In this document: in pieces, positions 46,483 to 54,859 of the stretch
Position numbering within the stretch: position 1 is the stretch's first letter
Layout of the letters: each line of letters begins with the position of its first letter
Source of the DNA: Roseivirga sp. BDSF3-8
GTDB lineage: Bacteria; Bacteroidota; Bacteroidia; Cytophagales; Cyclobacteriaceae
NCBI RefSeq assembly: GCF_041449215.1
Contig: NZ_JBGNFV010000001.1
Coordinates: 2,676,001-2,740,000 of the forward strand
Direction of reading: 5' to 3'
Length of the DNA: 64,000 nucleotides
The notes under the pieces: model-generated
Database searches by the model: none
Seen by the model: only the letters and a program-made list of their open reading frames with translations
What the model was told of the DNA's origin: nothing
Program-made: the position numbers and the translations under genes

Positions 46483-46692
46483 TTAACAGCAATTAGACCT
46501 ATCTGAACAGTTGATTGTAGGGCAATCATCCGTGTAGGGTACATAGCAGTCAGAGCTTGCACCGCATTCGCGGCTATAGTCATAATCGAAGCCACTAATG
46601 CCTCCACCGCCGCGGATAGTCTTTCCTAATTTATCTTTAGAGTTAGTTACAAAACTCTTCAACTCCAGATTTTTTAGCTTAAGCTTTTTCAT
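46483..46692 (-). CDS. Cys-rich GG-leader peptide precursor (RiPP-like)
   Basis: 69 aa. The leader MKKLKLKNLELKSFVTN...TIRGGG matches the Bacteroidota natural-product leader pattern (LxLxxLxVxSFVT, then T-[IV]-[KR]-GG) seen in lanthipeptide-like precursors. The core after Gly28-Gly31 has Ser, Thr and six Cys at 43, 49, 57, 62, 68 and 69 (spacing C-x5-C-x7-C-x4-C-x5-CC). Cleavage after GG by a C39-type peptidase would free a ~38-residue peptide that could carry disulfides or thioethers. No LanB, LanC, LanM or exporter lies in the window; the only likely partner is the downstream nucleotidyltransferase gene. Confidence 0.8.
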   Translation of the reverse strand: MKKLKLKNLELKSFVTNSKDKLGKTIRGGGGISGFDYDYSRECGASSDCYVPYTDDCPTINCSDRSNCC

Positions 46693-46870
46693 AAAAAATT
46701 ATTAGTTATTTGAAGAAGGCAAATTATAAGCCATCCGATGGAATAAAAAGCTTAATTCATTTTTTATGGAAAAAAGATAGGTGTTTGACCATTCAATGTA
46801 CAGTCATAGTTGATGTTGGCTGACCACAAAAATAAATTGTCACTCCTGCCGGGCATTTCATAATTAAAAA

Positions 46871-46894
46871 AAATGGAGGCCGCGGCCTCCATTT
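46871..46894 (-). terminator. Terminator of the 46916-48550 gene
   Basis: A perfect 24-bp palindrome (AAATGGAGGCCG and its complement) with a T8 run on the minus-strand 3' side, 22 bp after the stop codon. Confidence 0.88.
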
Positions 46895-46915
46895 ATACGT
46901 TCCACGCAGAGCCTA

Positions 46916-48550
46916 TTACTTTCTAGCTTCACCATCTGCACCGAAGCGTAACCTCGCAAAACGCTGGTGTTTGCCACGCTCGCCAAACACCACCATCTCG
47001 TAATCGCCCGTTTGCTCACAAACCTTAGGCCGTATAAGTACGCCCGCTTCTTTATTAATGAAGAGTGGCTTCTTTTCGAGGTTGCCGTTTGTGTCCATAA
47101 CACCCAGCACCACTACCGATTTACGTTGGTTATGGAACGTTTTCAATCTACCTGGTTCCGCATCCAGGTTATCCCGGTGGTCATTAAAAACAAAGTACAG
47201 TTTATCACCCGCTATCGTCAATGCATAACTGCTGAAGTAGCCTCCGTCATCCGTTGTCGTTTGCTCCTTGGGTATCTTGTGCGCCCATTCAATATTGCCT
47301 TGCGGATCAATATTCACCACCATTATATCATGATAGTTGTAATGGTGTATGGTTCTCATCCCACCGTTAACTGTTGGGGTGGTGGTCACCGTAACAAAGT
47401 ATTGTTCGCCTACCAGTACCACACCACCGTCTGCCCGCCGGATCAGGTCTCTCAGGTCAAAGTTTGGTAACTCTACGTTTTTTCCTTTTTCTACCCGTTT
47501 CTCCACCCGGCGCGCCTGTCTGTTGCGCATGTTTTCTGTAAGGAAGCCCGTATCAAATGCTTTCAGGCTCTGCTTGATTACCTCGCCGGATCTGTCATCT
47601 ATCGTCATGTAAAAGCTCCCTGATATTGAGGTAGGTGAGTCTTCTGAATAGAAGCCGGCCAGTATGAGGTCACTGTTTTCGCTTACCGCCAGTTGCATAT
47701 CATTGAGAAATTTTCCCTCTATGCCCACTTTATACTCCTGTACATCAGTGCCCCCGTTTCGGTAGCTTAGTATGTGATATTTGTAGTTTGCTTCACCCCC
47801 ACGGGAAAGCCTCCTGCCTTGTTCAAACTTCCGGCCCAAGAGATAAACATTACCTGCATCGTCTACCCGGTAGCGCATAACATCAAACTCCTTATCGCTA
47901 TATGGCAGTGTCACCTCTTTAGACCACAGCTTATTCAGGTTTTCGTCAAATACCGAAAAGGCAAACTTCTCATAATCCCTCCTGTCATAAGGCATAGACT
48001 GATATATGAAAAGCTTATTTTCATTAAATGAGATCACATAGTCAAAGAGTCCGCTGTTACGTTTCGAGTGGCCTTCAAAGTCAATCTCTCCCAGAGGTAT
48101 CCTTTCACTGGTCACCATTAGGCTTTTCTTATCCAGCTCCTCAAGAAAAAGCTGCTTTACCCGTGCGTCTTTATCTGTATAGGTAGTAAAAAGTAAAAGG
48201 CGGTCCTGAAAATACAGCACTCCTTCCATATCCAGCTTGTTACCCTCATGCTTCATTTCAAGCATTTTACTTTTGGTAGGCTTCATGTCATTATCAAAAT
48301 GCTCGATTAAGTAATGAGGCCTCATACCCATATTAGAGCCAAGTAAAAATGTAAGTCCGGCACCCCTTTCCTGCCTCTTCAATACATAAAAGCCTGTTTC
48401 GTCGTAGCCCACAATGTCCTCAAGGGTGTTTGTGCCCCTTTCCTCCAATTTCGGACTCCAGGATATTTCTACATTTTCGCTCATTGACCTCTGTGCTGTT
48501 GCCTGCAAGGTCAGCGTACTCAGAAGCACAGCTACTACAAATTCCTTCAT
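46916..48550 (-). CDS. Secreted beta-rich protein of unknown function
   Basis: 544 aa with a signal peptide (MKEFVVAVLLSTLTLQATAQ). The mature part is a series of short beta-strand repeats with patterns such as DDAGNVYLLGRK, DGGVVLVGEQY and DPQGNIEWAHK, as in WD/Kelch-like propellers of Bacteroidota exported proteins. No catalytic motif is seen. Monocistronic, with its own terminator. Confidence 0.75.
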   Translation of the reverse strand: MKEFVVAVLLSTLTLQATAQRSMSENVEISWSPKLEERGTNTLEDIVGYDETGFYVLKRQERGAGLTFLLGSNMGMRPHYLIEHFDNDMKPTKSKMLEMKHEGNKLDMEGVLYFQDRLLLFTTYTDKDARVKQLFLEELDKKSLMVTSERIPLGEIDFEGHSKRNSGLFDYVISFNENKLFIYQSMPYDRRDYEKFAFSVFDENLNKLWSKEVTLPYSDKEFDVMRYRVDDAGNVYLLGRKFEQGRRLSRGGEANYKYHILSYRNGGTDVQEYKVGIEGKFLNDMQLAVSENSDLILAGFYSEDSPTSISGSFYMTIDDRSGEVIKQSLKAFDTGFLTENMRNRQARRVEKRVEKGKNVELPNFDLRDLIRRADGGVVLVGEQYFVTVTTTPTVNGGMRTIHHYNYHDIMVVNIDPQGNIEWAHKIPKEQTTTDDGGYFSSYALTIAGDKLYFVFNDHRDNLDAEPGRLKTFHNQRKSVVVLGVMDTNGNLEKKPLFINKEAGVLIRPKVCEQTGDYEMVVFGERGKHQRFARLRFGADGEARK

Positions 48551-48773
48551 AGGTGATGATTTTTATTTATGCAATGTAACTCGATACGCCTACTCCTCTT
48601 GCTATCCTGTAATATATTAGCCTTTATTATATGGACTGGCATAACCTGAGAACGTATGGAGAATAAAGTAAATTGTAGCAAAATCCGAGCCGGATATATT
48701 GATGGTGAGTGGCTTACAAGCCATTAAACTGAAAGTCGGTCATTAGAAGACTGGAAAATTTTCAGAGCAATTA

Positions 48774-48804
48774 TTTGGAACCAATTAATCTTCTACTACC
48801 TTTG
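48774..48804 (+). promoter_or_regulatory. Strong Bacteroidota promoter of the tRNA-Val pair
   Basis: TTTG at 48774-48777, 19 bp, then TACCTTTG at 48797-48804. This is an exact match to the -33 and -7 consensus, 30 bp before the first tRNA. Confidence 0.88.
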
Positions 48805-48834
48805 CATTCCCAATTGCATAATAGGTGCGATTAA

Positions 48835-48909
48835 GGGCTCTTAGCTCAGTTGGTTCAGAGCACCTGCCTTACAAGCAGGGGGTCGCTGGTTCGAATCCAG
48901 CAGGGCCCA
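48835..48909 (+). tRNA. tRNA-Val (anticodon TAC), copy 1
   Basis: 75 nt with acceptor stem GGGCTCT/AGGGCCC, anticodon stem CCTGC/GCAGG and loop CTTACAA. CCA is not encoded. Confidence 0.97.
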
Positions 48910-48931
48910 CTTTATTGTTTCATTTTCTTAA

Positions 48932-48947
48932 TACCACTCTAGTGGTA
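48932..48947. repeat. Short inverted repeat between the two tRNAs
   Basis: TACCACT and AGTGGTA around two bases, in the 50-bp spacer. Possibly a processing hairpin. Confidence 0.5.
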
Positions 48948-48959
48948 CCCAATTTATTG

Positions 48960-49034
48960 GGGCTCTTAGCTCAGTTGGTTCAGAGCACCTGCCTTACAAG
49001 CAGGGGGTCGCTGGTTCGAATCCAGCAGGGCCCA
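48960..49034 (+). tRNA. tRNA-Val (anticodon TAC), copy 2
   Basis: 75 nt, identical to copy 1 at every position I compared. Same operon, no promoter of its own seen. Confidence 0.97.
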
Positions 49035-49040
49035 CATACT

Positions 49041-49077
49041 AAAGCCGATTCTCTCAAGGGGATCGGCTTTTTTTATG
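49041..49077 (+). terminator. Terminator of the tRNA-Val operon
   Basis: AAAGCCGAT...ATCGGCTTT stem followed by a T-run, 7 bp after the second tRNA. Its sequence resembles the ssrA terminator. Confidence 0.9.
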
Positions 49078-49082
49078 CCAAA

Positions 49083-49100
49083 CCCCGTCGAATGACGGGG
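49083..49100. repeat. CCCCGTC palindrome, copy 2
   Basis: CCCCGTC and GACGGGG with a 4-nt loop, placed after the tRNA terminator exactly as copy 1 is after the ssrA terminator. Confidence 0.75.
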
Positions 49101-49573
49101 TCCCCATCTAATCGCAGAACTTTCACCTATGAGTGCATTTATTTGGATGTGCACCAGTGCAATAGGGGGAGAGGCCCAGTTCTTGGAACAAACTACCAGC
49201 GTAACGGTGCAGCAAAAAGGCTGCTGTAAATCCACTGGATTTATTTACCGGAATACTTGATTGTATATTGCATTATCACAATATTGCTTTTATGAAGGCA
49301 AGACTATTTTGTTCGTGTCTTCCCTAAAAATTCCTTTACAAATCTTCGTGTCTCTCTCGCTTATTCTACGCTACTCCTTCGCTTATCCTGTACCTGCCCT
49401 ATACTCATCCTTTTACCCGTATTCGATTTAAGCTTTAAGAATCGTCGAAATTGTATTATGATGATATTGTTGATTACTGCCTCACCCCTTATAGATTAAA
49501 GTATGAGTATCGTGTTTAGTTACAAAGCCCCTATAGGCTACTCTTTCATACAGCCTGAGACCTAATCGTCACT
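49101..49573. other. Gene-free stretch
   Basis: About 470 bp with no convincing coding frame, RNA gene or clear repeat. It lies between the tRNA operon and a broken gene and may be decayed sequence. Confidence 0.5.
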
Positions 49574-50353
49574 TCAAATTGTAGCTGGCCTATTCCTGAT
49601 GCCATTAGAAGCCGTCAGGATTACAGGTCTGCCATCCATAATCAGTATAGTATGCTCACGCTGAGTCACATACCCACCCCTATTACCTATCAGGGTACAG
49701 CCATCATTTAAGGTTACCGCCAGAGTTGATTTTGTGGAGATGAAGGGCTCGATAGCTACCGTAGTATTTTGCTTGAATCGTTCCTGGTTAGCTTTAACCC
49801 GGCAATTCAAAATATTCTCCGGCTTTTCGTGCAAGCTTCTGCCCACCCCATGGCCTGCCAGATTTTATTATTACTCCGAAACCTGCTTTTTTCCTTCCTT
49901 TTCTATCAGGTGCCTGATTTCAGACACCTTGATGCCTCCTTTAATGTGGTGAATGGCTTTATGCAGGATTCGTTTGGAAGCATTTACCGGCGGTAGATGA
50001 TTGTGCACGTCTTTACCTATTACAGAAGAGCCTCCATTGTCCGCCCGGAAACCATTCAGCTCTGCAGAGACATCTATATTGATCAGGTCACCTTCCTGCA
50101 ATATTTTTTTCGCAGAAGGGATTCCCTGAGCCGCTTCCTTATGTATGCTGATGCAGGTATACCCGGGAAAACCATAAGCTAAATATGGTGCCGACTTAGC
50201 TCCGTAGCTCGACAGTATTTCCCCACTGTATTCGTCCAGCTCTTTAGCAGACTTGCCCACCGTGGCATGCTCCCCAATAAGCCTGAGAGTGGAAGCCACC
50301 ACCTCACTGACATTTTTCATTCCCACCAGTTCATATTCTTTCTTTATTGTCAT
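49574..50353 (-). pseudogene. Methionine aminopeptidase copy, broken by two compensating frame shifts
   Basis: Residues 1-157 of the frame (from ATG at 50353) read as a type I methionine aminopeptidase, with metal ligands in NIDVSAELNGFRADNGG and later GHGVGRSLHE and AIEPF. Between the halves the frame hits three TAA codons at 49871-49865. Over the same ~22 bp the neighbouring frame reads AGFGVII, which is what the family has there. One extra A in the A6 run and one fewer A in the following A4 run would restore a single full-length frame of ~259 aa. So it is either a real double lesion or two homopolymer sequencing errors. It is probably not the main map gene, which in Bacteroidota usually sits in the ribosomal protein cluster. 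Confidence 0.8.
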
Positions 50354-50775
50354 ATCACTTTTTTTGCGCGGTTAAAACAATCAGATACGTGCTAACCCTA
50401 TAACACCCAGTATGTCACTATTTGCTAAAGCTGGAAATTACCAGTAAATAACTGACCTCTTCCTTATGGATTTCCTGGCTCTAATTTTCCTGGCCGCAGA
50501 TTTCATAGACATAAGATGAGAATACCCACCCCTAATTCCAGTAGAGGTATAAACACGCACTTACTGGATTAGCCTCGTTTGTTACCTTATACAAGTTGGC
50601 CTGCCGGCCAGTATTTTTTACCTCCATTCTTGCCGTGTATTAAATTATCACGACATTCAAACTGACCCTGGAAGAATAGCGGATTGTGAATAGGGCCACC
50701 AGCCTAAAAAGTCCGCCTCGGGAATATCTCTGCTTTCTAAAAACCTATGAAAAACTAAACATCGCGAATTGACAT
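50354..50775. other. Gene-free stretch between two broken genes
   Basis: About 420 bp with no open frame of note. It may contain the eroded 5' part of the hydroxylase pseudogene, but I could not read homology there with confidence. Confidence 0.45.
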
Positions 50776-51315
50776 GCTCACTTCGCAAGATTATGTTGCG
50801 TATACTGCAGCGTAACCGTAAGAGTGCGTAAAGCTTCAGAGATTGATTTTAGTGATTAGTCCGACCTCTTTCACGATGTGTATGGCCATATTCCATTACT
50901 CACCCATGAGCGCTTTCACAGCTTTCTCTCCGAGTTCCGCAATATTACCCTCAAGTATGTAGACAACGATGAGGCTGGGGAGCATCTTGGCACATTGTTC
51001 TGGTTTACTTTCGAAATGGGGATTATTAGAAAAAACGGTGAGCCCCGGCCCCACAGCGGTGCTATCCTTACCTCCCGCTCCATAATAGACAATGCCAAAA
51101 GCCAACACACCACTAAGCACCTCTTTAACATCAGGAAAGTGCTCAGAACCCCTTATAACCACGCCAGACTCCAGACCGGATATTTTTTCCTTGAAAGCTT
51201 TTACAACCTTTTCGATAGCCTGAAAACCCTGGAAGAAAATCTCCGTTATGCCTTCGGTCTTAATGCCGAAGATCTTCAACTCAGTACAGAAAAACAGCAA
51301 CTTTCCGGTTCCTGA
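50776..51315 (+). pseudogene. Truncated phenylalanine 4-monooxygenase
   Basis: The stretch from 50860 reads SDLFHDVYGHIPLLTHERF...LFWFTFEMGIIRKNG...GAILTSR, the C-terminal catalytic half of bacterial aromatic amino acid hydroxylases, including the two iron-binding His around HDVYGH. Upstream in the same frame, 50821-50856 still reads RVRKASEIDFSD, the preceding family segment, but a TAG at 50857-50859 interrupts it and the N-terminal ~100 residues are missing. The second-half motifs are also worn (GAILTSRSIIDN). It is a remnant and not likely to be active. Confidence 0.8.
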
Positions 51316-51505
51316 GTGGCAGTTGTTTAAATGGTGGTCCGGCATTAGTCCCGGTTGCTTTTACCGAATTGTTAAGGTTTCTACAACCAGTGAGAATACC
51401 TCTTGTAGTGATTTTTTGCATCCTGCATTATACCTATCTTAATGCCGCCCCGCGTGCATTTCTAACCCGGCTGAAAGTAAATCTAGCGTCCCTCACTCAT
51501 GACAG

Positions 51506-52438
51506 ATGTACATTATTTGTATTAGAAAAGCCCACAATCTGCTGGCCGTTATTCTCATGGCGGCCATGATAGCCACATCCTGCCAGTCATCAGGTGAAAA
51601 GTTTGATCTGCAGGGACATCGCGGAGCCAGGGGACTAATGCCTGAAAATACCATACCCGCATTTAAAAAAGCGCTAGAGTTTGGAGTTTCGACCCTGGAA
51701 CTTGATGTGGTTATTTCTGCTGATAGCCAGGTTGTCGTGTCTCATGAGCCATGGATAAACCCCGAAATTTGCAGCTTTTCTGATACAGTCGAGCTAAACA
51801 GCTCCTCAGCACGTAACTACAACCTCTACCGGATGAGCTACGATAGCATTGCCCGGTTTGATTGTGGCTCATCAGGCAACCCTCGCTTTCCCGGTCAGCA
51901 AAAGATGAACGTTTCCAAGCCCTTGCTCAGCGAAGTTTTTAAAGTCATAGAAGAGTATATAAGTGCTAATGACCTGGGTGAAGTATCGTATAACATTGAG
52001 ATCAAAAGTTCGGTCCGTGGGGATGACCTTTATCACCCTGCTCCCGGCCCCTTTAGTGACTTAGTATACCAGACTATAGCCAGGTCTGGAATAAACAACC
52101 AGCGCATGGTCATCCAGAGCTTTGACTTTCGCGCTCTTCGTTATTGGCATCAAACCTATCCTGGTATAAAGCTGGCTGCTCTGGTAGAAGGCGAGGCCGG
52201 CTCAGCCCCTGGTCCGGACGCCCTAATAAAAGAACTCGGTTTTACCCCCGCAATATATAGCCCTCACTACTCACTCCTGAGCCCCGAATCTATCCGCGCC
52301 TATCAGCAGGAAGGGATGAAAGTAATTCCCTGGACAGTTAATGAATCTGCTGACATGAAGAATCTGATGCAACAAGGAGTCGACGGGCTCATCACCGATT
52401 ACCCCGATCGCTTCCCGCCTCCTTCTCCAGCCTCTTAA
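51506..52438 (+). CDS. Glycerophosphodiester phosphodiesterase, lipoprotein
   Basis: 310 aa. The N-terminus is a lipoprotein signal (LLAVILMAAMIATSC), so the protein should be membrane-anchored in the periplasm. The GDPD core is intact: GHRGARGLMPENT (catalytic His), ELDVV, then SHEPW (second His), and TIM-barrel ends such as VIPWTVN and DGLITDYPD. It cleaves glycerophosphodiesters to glycerol 3-phosphate and an alcohol. The start at 51506 gives the basic n-region; the later ATG at 51557 would cut into the signal. Confidence 0.9.
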   Translation: MYIICIRKAHNLLAVILMAAMIATSCQSSGEKFDLQGHRGARGLMPENTIPAFKKALEFGVSTLELDVVISADSQVVVSHEPWINPEICSFSDTVELNSSSARNYNLYRMSYDSIARFDCGSSGNPRFPGQQKMNVSKPLLSEVFKVIEEYISANDLGEVSYNIEIKSSVRGDDLYHPAPGPFSDLVYQTIARSGINNQRMVIQSFDFRALRYWHQTYPGIKLAALVEGEAGSAPGPDALIKELGFTPAIYSPHYSLLSPESIRAYQQEGMKVIPWTVNESADMKNLMQQGVDGLITDYPDRFPPPSPAS

Positions 52439-52485
52439 ATTTCATTCAAAAGAATAAACCCCTATTTTTGGGCCTGAACTAAGCG

Positions 52486-53664
52486 ATGCCCATGGAGCTA
52501 GTTGAAATCAAAGGCCAGAAAAACCTTATCAAAGAGTTTTTGATGCTGCCTGTTAGACTGTACAAAGACGAAAAAAACTGGATCAGGCCCCTTGATAATG
52601 ATATCGAGGCTGTCTTCGACCCCGCTAAAAATAAAAACTTCCGCAGGGGAGAGGCTACCCGCTGGATACTGCGCGATGCCCAGGGCAGAACGATTGGCCG
52701 TGTAGCTGCATTTTTTGACAAGAAATCAAAAAATAAAGGCAATGATCAGCCTACAGGGGGGATGGGCTTTTTTGAATGTATCAATGACCAGGCCGCTGCT
52801 AATATCCTTTTCGATGCCTGCAAGGAGTGGCTGAAGGAAAGGGGGCTGGAAGCAATGGACGGCCCCATCAATTTTGGTGACCGGGATCGCTGGTGGGGGC
52901 TGCTGGTAGAGGGCTTTACTGAGCCCAACTACTGTATGCCCTATAACTTCCTTTACTATAAAGACCTACTTGAGAACTATGGCTTCAAATTATATTTCAA
53001 GCAATACACCTATCACCGGCCTGTAAAGAACCTACCCCTGGGGGATAAGCTCGAAGCGAGGGCAGATAAGATTATTGCCGACCCCGATTATCAGTTCCGG
53101 TATATAAAAAAGAGTAAACTGGACGACGCTGCGCATTATTTTCGCACCGTATATAATGCCGCATGGGCCAGGCACAGCGGTGTGAAGGAGATGTCGGAAC
53201 TGCAGGCAAAGAGCATCATGAAGCAACTAAAGCCTGTTATTGATCCTAAACTGATCTACTTCGGGTTCTATAAAGGCGAACCAGTCAGCTTTTTCTTAAG
53301 CCTGCCCGAGCTTAACCAGGTATTTAAGCACGTAAATGGTAAGCTGAATCTGATAGGTAAGCTTAAGTTTCTTTACTACAAATACCTCGGTAAGAATAAG
53401 AAAATATTCGGTTTGGTATTCGGTGTATCCCCCGAGCACCAGGGCAAGGGAGTGGATGCGGCCATGATCAAATCCTATACGGGACTGGCATGGAAGGCCA
53501 GCTTCCCTTATGAAGATATAGAAATGAACTGGATAGGTGACTTCAACCCCAAGATGATGCGCGTGTGCGAACAAATAGGGGCTAAAATCATCAAAACACA
53601 TATCACATATCGCAAGCTCTTTGACGAATCCATAGAGTACAAGCGTATGCCCATTATTGATTAA
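52486..53664 (+). CDS. GNAT-fold protein of unknown substrate
   Basis: 392 aa. Two acetyltransferase-like halves can be seen; the C-terminal one has the acetyl-CoA loop pattern SPEHQGKGVDAAMI (near residue 312). Related proteins are widespread in Bacteroidota and annotated only as GNAT or YghO-like. It precedes the PfkB kinase gene by 19 bp in the same direction, so the two may be co-transcribed. Confidence 0.75.
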   Translation: MPMELVEIKGQKNLIKEFLMLPVRLYKDEKNWIRPLDNDIEAVFDPAKNKNFRRGEATRWILRDAQGRTIGRVAAFFDKKSKNKGNDQPTGGMGFFECINDQAAANILFDACKEWLKERGLEAMDGPINFGDRDRWWGLLVEGFTEPNYCMPYNFLYYKDLLENYGFKLYFKQYTYHRPVKNLPLGDKLEARADKIIADPDYQFRYIKKSKLDDAAHYFRTVYNAAWARHSGVKEMSELQAKSIMKQLKPVIDPKLIYFGFYKGEPVSFFLSLPELNQVFKHVNGKLNLIGKLKFLYYKYLGKNKKIFGLVFGVSPEHQGKGVDAAMIKSYTGLAWKASFPYEDIEMNWIGDFNPKMMRVCEQIGAKIIKTHITYRKLFDESIEYKRMPIID

Positions 53665-53683
53665 TTTTTCAAACTCTGAATAA

Positions 53684-54685
53684 ATGGCTAAGAAATACGA
53701 CGTTTACGGAATAGGTAACGCCCTTGTCGACCTTGAATTTGAGGTTACAGATAACTTTTTCACCGAAAACGACATAGAAAAAGGAATGATGACCCTCGTG
53801 GATGAGGAGCGTCAAACCTCCCTGATGGCTGCTATTACAGGCCACCAGGTGAAAAAGCAAAGTGGCGGGTCCGCAGCGAATACCATTATTGCCGTAAATC
53901 AATTTGGAGGAAGTTCCTATTACTCCTGCAAAGTGGGTAACGACGAGCTGGGGAAATTCTATCACAAAGACCTTGAAGATGCTGGAGTAGATAGCAACCT
54001 CCATCCTGATCACCTGCCTGAGGGGATTACGGGTAAGTGCCTTGTGATGGTAACTCCTGATGCTGAGCGTACCATGAATACCTTCCTCGGCATTACCTCT
54101 GACTTTTCCGTAAAGGAGATTGATGAAAATGCCCTTAAGGACAGCTCATACATCTATATAGAAGGCTACCTTATTCCTTCTGATAACGGCCGAGAGGCAA
54201 TGCTCAGAGCAAAAGAACTTGCCAACAAACACGGGGTTAAAACCGCCTTAACCTTCTCTGATCCCAGTATGGTTAAGTACTTCAAGGACGGCCTCGCTCA
54301 GGTAGTAGGAGAGGGTGTGGACCTTCTTTTTTGCAATGAAGAAGAAGCCCGCCTTTATACCGGCAAGGAAGACATACTCCAGGCCCGCGAAGAACTGAAA
54401 AAAATCGCTAAGACATTCTGCATCACCCAGGGCTCTAATGGTGCTATGATCTTTGATGGGGAAACATTCATTGACATAGAGCCCTATACCGTTAAAGCCA
54501 TTGACTCTAATGGAGCCGGCGACATGTTTGCAGGAGCCTTTCTATACGGCATTACCCACGGGCATAGCTTTGCCCAGGCCGGGAAGATAGCCAGCCTTGC
54601 TTCCTCCAGGGTTGTGGCTAAGTTTGGCCCGCGTCTTGAATGGCATCAGGCCAAAGAGGTTATGAACCATCTTTTTGAGAATTAA
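53684..54685 (+). CDS. PfkB-family carbohydrate/nucleoside kinase, adenosine-kinase-like
   Basis: 333 aa, ribokinase fold. N-terminal GNALVDLEFEV and the glycine pair in QSGGSAANT bind substrate, and the C-terminal DSNGAGDMFAGAF carries the anion hole and catalytic Asp. Bacterial members with this N-terminal motif are usually annotated as adenosine kinase or inosine/guanosine kinase; sequence alone does not settle the sugar. Confidence 0.85.
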   Translation: MAKKYDVYGIGNALVDLEFEVTDNFFTENDIEKGMMTLVDEERQTSLMAAITGHQVKKQSGGSAANTIIAVNQFGGSSYYSCKVGNDELGKFYHKDLEDAGVDSNLHPDHLPEGITGKCLVMVTPDAERTMNTFLGITSDFSVKEIDENALKDSSYIYIEGYLIPSDNGREAMLRAKELANKHGVKTALTFSDPSMVKYFKDGLAQVVGEGVDLLFCNEEEARLYTGKEDILQAREELKKIAKTFCITQGSNGAMIFDGETFIDIEPYTVKAIDSNGAGDMFAGAFLYGITHGHSFAQAGKIASLASSRVVAKFGPRLEWHQAKEVMNHLFEN

Positions 54686-54694
54686 GCAATAAAG

Positions 54695-54718
54695 GCAGGT
54701 CAGAGACCTGCTTTTTTT
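54695..54718 (+). terminator. Rho-independent terminator
   Basis: GCAGGTC/GACCTGC stem with loop AGA and a T7 run, 10 bp after the kinase stop. Confidence 0.92.
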
Positions 54719-54859
54719 ATCTACCTCACCTCTCAGCCGCTCATATAAATCTTTTTCATTTTTACGTTAAATCTTACGTCGTTTGTATGTTGATCCTTCC
54801 GGATCATTTTAGTAAGCAGCAGGTTGTATTTGAACCGGCTGAAAAATTGTAAAACAGAT

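Noticed and set aside
48825..49229. Open frame of 134 codons on the plus strand
   Set aside because: It runs through both tRNA-Val genes and the terminator; such frames are a common artefact of tRNA sequence.
49871..49895. Programmed -1 frameshift in the aminopeptidase gene
   Set aside because: A single -1 shift at A AAA AAG would lose the GHGVGR motif; a second shift of opposite sign would be needed, which programmed sites do not provide.
54824..54859. Upstream ATG for the M16 protease
   Set aside because: It would place 12 mostly polar residues before a clean signal peptide that begins at 54860.
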